Below, one piece after another: positions 59,865-64,000 of a DNA stretch of 64,000 nucleotides. How positions within the stretch are numbered: the stretch's first letter is position 1; each line of letters begins with the position of its first letter. Position numbers and translations under genes: made by a program. The stretch is from Armatimonadota bacterium (GTDB taxonomy: Bacteria; Armatimonadota; Hebobacteria; CAIYQO01): the NCBI GenBank assembly GCA_029553475.1, contig JAKPKV010000166.1:67520-131519 (forward strand), written 5' to 3'. Below the pieces are notes generated by a model that was not told the origin of the DNA, searched no databases, and worked only from the letters and a program-made list of their open reading frames with translations.

Positions 59865-61190
59865 ATGACATCCAATGCGGACTGGGTTTGGAAGCAAATT
59901 CAGGATAACGACGTGAAATTCGTGAAGCTGTGGTTCACCGATATCCTCGGCTTCCTGAAAAGTTTCAGCATCCCGGTCGAGGAGCTGGATAAAGCGATGG
60001 GGGAGGGAATCGGCTTCGATGGCTCGTCCATCAAAGGCTTCACGCGCATTGACGAGAGCGACATGGTGGCCGTGCCCGACACCAGCACCTTCGCCATCCT
60101 GCCCTGGCGCCCGCGCGAGCGCGCGGTGGCGCGCATGTTCTGCGATATCCTCAATCCCGACCGTACCCCCTACGAAGGCGACCCGCGCCAGGTGCTGAAG
60201 CGCAACCTGCGCAAGGCGCGCGAGATGGGCTTCACCTTCTACGTGGGGCCGGAGGCGGAATACTTTTACTTCCGCAGCCCGCAGGAGCCGGAGCCGCTGG
60301 ATCAGGGCGGCTACTTTGATCTCATCCCGCGCGACGAGGCGGTGGACCTGCGCCGCGAGACGGTGCTGGCGCTGGAGGAGATGGGCATTTACGTGGAATA
60401 CAGCCACCACGAAGTCGCCCCCAGCCAGCACGAGATTGACCTGCGCTACACCGATGCCCTCACCATGGCGGATACGCTGATGACCTACCGCCTGACGGTG
60501 AAGGAAGTCGCCTATATGAACGGCGTCTACGCCACCTTCATGCCCAAACCGCTTTTTGGACAGAACGGCTCCGGCATGCACGTGCATCAATCGCTCTTCC
60601 GCGGCGAGCAGAACGCGTTCTTCGATCTCGACGGGCCGTACCACTTGAGCGAGGTCGGCCGGCACTACATCGCCGGCATCCTCACCTACGTGCCGGAATT
60701 CACCGCCGTCACGAACCAGTGGGTGAACTCCTACAAGCGGCTGGTGCCCGGTTTTGAGGCGCCCGTCTATATCTCCTGGGCGCAGCGCAACCGTTCCAAC
60801 CTGGTGCGCATCCCCATGTATAAGCCCGGCAAAGAGGACGCCACCCGCATCGAGCTGCGCAGTCCCGATCCGGCGTGCAATCCCTATCTCGCCTTCTCGG
60901 TGATGCTCGCCGCCGGCCTGCGCGGCGTCGAAGACGGGCTCGACTGCCCGCCGCCGCTGGAGATGGACCTGTACCAGCTCACCCAGGCGGAACGCGACGC
61001 CCAGGGCATCGCCACCCTGCCCGGCAGCCTGTATGAGGCGCTGTGCCGCTGTGAGCAGTCCGCCGTCGTCCGCGAGGCGCTGGGCGAGCACGTCTTCCGC
61101 GAATTCATCGCGAACAAGCGCATCGAATGGGATCGCTACCGCGCGCACGTGACGGATTACGAGCTGAAGGAATACCTGCCGCTGCTTTAG
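59865..61190 (+). CDS. glnA: Glutamine synthetase, type I
   Basis: A 441-residue GSI that makes glutamine from glutamate, ammonia and ATP. FDGSSIKGF, GPEAEYFYF, HHEVAPSQHEID, NGSGMHVHQSL and RIPMYKPGKEDATRIELRSPD are the standard active-site and metal-binding motifs. The length is that of the GSI-alpha group (about 440), and I see no adenylylation-site insertion. GAGGTGACAAGCC precedes the ATG. It stands alone, with a strong terminator after it and no PII or regulatory gene nearby. Confidence 0.97.
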   Translation: MTSNADWVWKQIQDNDVKFVKLWFTDILGFLKSFSIPVEELDKAMGEGIGFDGSSIKGFTRIDESDMVAVPDTSTFAILPWRPRERAVARMFCDILNPDRTPYEGDPRQVLKRNLRKAREMGFTFYVGPEAEYFYFRSPQEPEPLDQGGYFDLIPRDEAVDLRRETVLALEEMGIYVEYSHHEVAPSQHEIDLRYTDALTMADTLMTYRLTVKEVAYMNGVYATFMPKPLFGQNGSGMHVHQSLFRGEQNAFFDLDGPYHLSEVGRHYIAGILTYVPEFTAVTNQWVNSYKRLVPGFEAPVYISWAQRNRSNLVRIPMYKPGKEDATRIELRSPDPACNPYLAFSVMLAAGLRGVEDGLDCPPPLEMDLYQLTQAERDAQGIATLPGSLYEALCRCEQSAVVREALGEHVFREFIANKRIEWDRYRAHVTDYELKEYLPLL

Positions 61191-61245
61191 CGCGCCGGGC
61201 GACGTGTAAACCGTGCGCGTTCGTGGAATAACTGAAACAATCTTT

Positions 61246-61277
61246 CCGGCCGGGGCATGATGCCGTGCCCCGGCCGG
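61246..61277 (+). terminator. Strong hairpin after glnA
   Basis: A perfect 12-bp stem (CCGGCCGGGGCA) with an eight-base loop, 56 bases after the glnA stop and just before the sensor gene. Likely terminator, although it has no U-run. Confidence 0.72.
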
Positions 61278-61292
61278 GCTGGTGTGTGACGA

Positions 61293-61976
61293 ATGGCCGG
61301 CGAGATGCTGAACACTGATGCGGGAACGAGCGGCGCTGCGCCGCTGCTCGCCTTCTTCCACGCCTGCCCCTGGCCGCTGCTGCTGGCCGGCGCGGACCGC
61401 GTGATCCAGGCGGCGAACGTCGCGGCGGAGCGCCTGCTCGCGCGCGCGGCGGCGGAGCTGGTGGGACAATCCGTGGAGACGCTCTTTCCGGTGGAACATC
61501 CGGAGGCGCTGGCGGATGGCCGCTGGACGGTGATGATCGCCCATCCCGATGGCCCATTTCCGGTGGAGGTGAGCGCCTGCGCCGCGCCGACCGCGCCCGG
61601 CGGGGCGGCCTACGTGCTGCAACTGCACGACGGCCGCGAAGACCGCCTGCTGTTTGAGGAAAAGGTGAAAACCGCCGAGCTGGCCGGCATTTTTCGTACC
61701 ATCGCCACCGTCAACCACGAGATCAATAACCCGCTCTTCGGCCTGATGGCCACCCTGCAGCTGCTGCGCGACGAGCTGGGGCCGCAGTCGCCGTCGGTGG
61801 AGAAGAAGCTGGATCGCATGGAACAATGCGTCGAACGCATCAAGCAGATCACCGACGATCTCTCGCAGGTGATCCGCCCCGCCCGCCGTACCTACGCCGC
61901 CGATGAGAAGATGCTGGACCTGGAGCGCGCCCGGCTCGTTCCCCGCCCCCCCGCCGCGCCGCGAGGAGAGCCGTGA
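61293..61976 (+). CDS. PAS-HisKA sensor without an ATPase domain
   Basis: A 227-residue protein: a PAS-like domain at about 15-115 (PLLLAGADRVIQAANVAAERLLARA) and a HisKA dimerisation helix pair with VNHEINNPLFGL (phosphoacceptor His) to about 205. The HATPase_c domain with N, G1 and G2 boxes is absent; the gene simply ends after an Arg/Pro tail. It cannot autophosphorylate alone and would need ATP-domain help from another kinase, or act as a phosphotransfer hub. The stop overlaps the response-regulator start by one base. Confidence 0.85.
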   Translation: MAGEMLNTDAGTSGAAPLLAFFHACPWPLLLAGADRVIQAANVAAERLLARAAAELVGQSVETLFPVEHPEALADGRWTVMIAHPDGPFPVEVSACAAPTAPGGAAYVLQLHDGREDRLLFEEKVKTAELAGIFRTIATVNHEINNPLFGLMATLQLLRDELGPQSPSVEKKLDRMEQCVERIKQITDDLSQVIRPARRTYAADEKMLDLERARLVPRPPAAPRGEP

Positions 61977-62986
61977 TGGTGATGACCGACGGACAGCCCG
62001 TGCGCATCCTGGTGGTGGATGATGAGGAGATCGTGCGCGAGCCACTGGTGGAGGCGCTCGGGTGGCTCGGGTACACCGTGGACGGCGCCGCCTCGGTGGA
62101 GGAAGCGCAGGGATTGCTGGCGCGATATGCCTATGCGCTGGTGTTTTGCGACCTGGTGATGCCGCACGCCAGCGGCTTCACCCTGCTCGAAGTGGTGTGC
62201 CGGCAATACCCCGACCTGCCGGTGGTGGTGCTCACCGGGCACGCCACCGTAGAGATCACCCAGCAGGCGATTCAACTCGGCGCGCAGGACTTCATCATCA
62301 AACCCTTCAGCGTGCGCGAGCTGCCGTTCATCATCGAGCGCAACATGGAGCGCGTGCGGCTGGAAACCCAGCTTCGCGAGCAGCGCTCGGTGCATCTGCT
62401 CTTCCAGACGGTGGAGGCGCTGGTGGCGGCCATCGAGGCGAAGGACCGCTACACCGCCGGCCACTCGCGCAAGGTCTCCGAACTCGCGGTGCGCTTCGCC
62501 AGCGTGATGGGGCTGTCCGAGACGGAGATCTTCGCCGTGCGGCTGGCCGGCATGATGCATGACGTGGGCAAGATCGGCATCCCCGAGCACATCCTCATGA
62601 AGCCGTCAAAGCTCAACGCCGCCGAATGGGAGGTGATGCGCCGCCACCCGAGCATCGGCGCCGACATCGTCGGGCAGATCGCCGACCTCCGCTACGTGGC
62701 GAAAATCGTGCGCGCCCACCACGAGCGCTGGGACGGCAGCGGCTATCCCGACGGCCTGAAGGAAGACGCCATCCCCTTCCTCTCCCGCATCATGTATATC
62801 TGCGACGCCTACGACGCCCTGCGCTCCGACCGCGCCTACCGCGCCGGCATGAGCGTGGACCACACCCTCGCCATCATTCACTCCCTCGCCGGCACCCACT
62901 TCGAAGCCGATCTCGTCCAGGTCCTCGAATGCGCCGTCATCCCCGCCCTCGCCCCGGATGACTACGCCCTCCAACCGGTGGGGTGA
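61976..62986 (+). CDS. Response regulator with HD-GYP domain
   Basis: A 336-residue protein: receiver domain about 10-125 (ILVVDDEE, phospho-Asp in FCDLVMP, VVVLTGHAT, IKPF), short coiled-coil linker, then HD-GYP at about 145-320 (HDVGKIGIP with HD metal site; HHERWDGSGYPDGL with the GYP signature). HD-GYP domains hydrolyse cyclic di-GMP. The ATG at 61976 follows GAGGAG. It is probably controlled by the short sensor encoded just before it. It would lower c-di-GMP in response to phosphorylation. Confidence 0.93.
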   Translation: MVMTDGQPVRILVVDDEEIVREPLVEALGWLGYTVDGAASVEEAQGLLARYAYALVFCDLVMPHASGFTLLEVVCRQYPDLPVVVLTGHATVEITQQAIQLGAQDFIIKPFSVRELPFIIERNMERVRLETQLREQRSVHLLFQTVEALVAAIEAKDRYTAGHSRKVSELAVRFASVMGLSETEIFAVRLAGMMHDVGKIGIPEHILMKPSKLNAAEWEVMRRHPSIGADIVGQIADLRYVAKIVRAHHERWDGSGYPDGLKEDAIPFLSRIMYICDAYDALRSDRAYRAGMSVDHTLAIIHSLAGTHFEADLVQVLECAVIPALAPDDYALQPVG

Positions 62987-62993
62987 TGTGTCA

Positions 62994-63114
62994 CCATAAT
63001 CGTCATCGTCATCGTCATCGTAATCGTCATCGAATGCTCTCTTCGTACCTTCGCATCTTCGTGGTGAAGGCGCGATAACGACGATTACGATGACGAATGA
63101 CGATGACGATTAAT
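62994..63114. repeat. ATCGTC inverted-repeat element between convergent genes
   Basis: 62994-63033 (AATCGTCATCGTCATCG...) and 63076-63114 are nearly complementary arms of about 38 bp, with a CTTCGTACCTTCGCATCTTC loop. It could end transcription from both sides of the convergent HD-GYP and HEAT genes. Similar GAT/ATC runs occur at 10004 and 18175. Confidence 0.75.
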
Positions 63115-63118
63115 GGGG

Positions 63119-64000
63119 CTACTGCCCCGGCCCGATCTTCCGCTCGAACGTCGCCCGGTCAATCTCGCCGGTGATGAGCTGCAGGGCGAGGGTGGCGTGG
63201 GCGCGGGTGTTGATCTCCATGTGTTTGGTGTGGCGCCGCAGGATGGGGATGCTGCTGGGGCTGCCCAGGCGGCCAAGGGCGACGCCGAGCTGCGAGGTGA
63301 CCGGGAAGAAGTCGGTGCAGCGGGCCAGCGCCGCCTCCAGCGGGGCGACGGCGCGCGGATCGCCGATCTTGCCCAGCGCGGTGATGACGGCGCGCTTCAC
63401 CCGCCAGCGCTTCACGCTGATGGGCATCGGCAGGTCGGGGTCCCACCCCTCTTCCGCCTTCGGATTGCGCAGCATCTTGCTGGAGCGCCACCATTTTTTC
63501 AGCTCCGGGTAGGGCAGCTCCGCCTCGCCCTCGGCGAAGAGGTCGAGGAGCGCGGGCACGGCGTCGCGGATGGCGAGAAGGCCCACCACGTCCGCCGCCG
63601 CGAGCTGCACGCGCCAGTCCGCGCCGCGCAGCGCGGCGATGAACCGGTCCGCCGCCGTCTCCCCGCAGCGCTCGGCCAGCGCGTAGACTGCTGATGGTGT
63701 GGTTGGCGCGTCGCACGCCGCCGCCGCCGGGGCGAGGTCGAGCACCACCTCGGGACGGCCGGGGCCGCCCAGCGTGCCGACCACCTGGCCGTTCACCACC
63801 ACCGGGCGCGCCCGCGGGACGGTCAGGCGCAGGCGGTAGGCGCGGGCGCCGGTGTAGGTGACGGCCACGCAGCCGCCCGCCTCCACGAAGATTTTGCCGT
63901 CGCCCCAGGCGACTTCGATGCTCGCCGCCTCCACCAGCCCGGCGAGGGACAATTCCGTCGGCGTCCAGCAGAGATCGGTGGGCGACTGGCAGGTGACGCG
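63119..64000 (-). CDS. HEAT-repeat protein, 5' end outside the window
   Basis: About 293 codons are visible; the frame is open to the window edge, so the N-terminus is missing. The first visible part (VEAASIEVAWGDGKIFVEAG, RLRLTVPRARPVVVNGQVVG) is beta-rich and looks like the end of a preceding domain. From about 145 residues before the stop, HEAT/PBS-type helical repeats appear (RVKRAVITALGKIGDPRAVAPLEAAL, SQLGVALGRLGSPSSIPIL). It is probably a protein-binding scaffold, perhaps with an enzymatic N-terminal domain. Confidence 0.75.
   Translation of the reverse strand, partial: RVTCQSPTDLCWTPTELSLAGLVEAASIEVAWGDGKIFVEAGGCVAVTYTGARAYRLRLTVPRARPVVVNGQVVGTLGGPGRPEVVLDLAPAAAACDAPTTPSAVYALAERCGETAADRFIAALRGADWRVQLAAADVVGLLAIRDAVPALLDLFAEGEAELPYPELKKWWRSSKMLRNPKAEEGWDPDLPMPISVKRWRVKRAVITALGKIGDPRAVAPLEAALARCTDFFPVTSQLGVALGRLGSPSSIPILRRHTKHMEINTRAHATLALQLITGEIDRATFERKIGPGQ

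Noticed and set aside
59661-62045. 794-codon minus-strand frame opposite glnA and the sensor gene
   Set aside because: Runs antisense through glutamine synthetase; no domain and typical GC-shadow composition.

Overview
The window is very GC-rich chromosomal DNA from a diderm (Gram-negative-type) bacterium. An outer-membrane assembly set (BamA and a Skp/OmpH chaperone) proves the double membrane. Carbohydrate genes are plentiful: GH1 and GH63-like glycosidases, Gfo/Idh/MocA oxidoreductase, sugar isomerase-like TIM barrel, ROK kinase, GlgC, GH57 branching enzyme and two very large secreted lyase-like proteins. There are also large zinc-ribbon Ser/Thr kinases and many short palindromic repeats. 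The mix recalls Armatimonadota or a similar environmental phylum, but no gene here fixes the taxonomy. No rRNA, tRNA, CRISPR array, phage module or classical insertion sequence was found.

Layout. 1-8.0 kb: minus-strand sugar and lipid catabolism (GYF/DUF4190 membrane protein, GH1, TPR-metallopeptidase, ceramidase-like hydrolase, GxxExxY protein, Gfo/Idh/MocA, TIM barrel), with a repeat-driven triplication of a gene tail at 4.9-5.9 kb. 8.2-10 kb: GNAT and ketoacyl synthase, the latter with an in-frame palindromic insertion. 10.6-15.1 kb: an envelope operon (ECF sigma, bamA, skp, coiled-coil lipoprotein). 15.6-18.2 kb: sugar nucleotidyltransferase and divergent alanine racemase. 18.3-22.8 kb: two zinc-ribbon Ser/Thr kinases, one carrying five tandem ribosomal L7/L12 C-terminal-like domains. 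22.9-29.5 kb: esterase, argG, zinc-ribbon membrane protein, phosphohexomutase. 29.5-36.6 kb: two divergent, paralogous, secreted proteins of more than 1100 residues. 36.9-41.2 kb: three tandem membrane-anchored paralogs of unknown function. 41.5-48 kb: homocysteine methyltransferase, rhomboid protease, MNT/HEPN pair (HEPN frameshifted), larE, GH63-like glycosidase. 48-54.7 kb: hypothetical proteins, DUF1232, a degenerate ketoacyl synthase, a barrel-domain protein, ROK kinase, REP-associated transposase inside a REP cluster, TatD. 54.6-57.8 kb: glycogen synthesis (glgC, GH57 branching enzyme). 58.2-64 kb: two small exported relatives, glnA, a sensor without an ATPase domain next to an HD-GYP response regulator, and a partial HEAT-repeat gene.

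The most unusual items are the kinase with five L7/L12-like domains; the many families of hairpin repeats that have been written into genes (inside a ketoacyl synthase, at the TatD start, around GxxExxY genes, and as duplicated gene tails); and two 165-168 bp inverted-repeat elements whose arms differ by compensating changes and which both sit just upstream of minus-strand genes.
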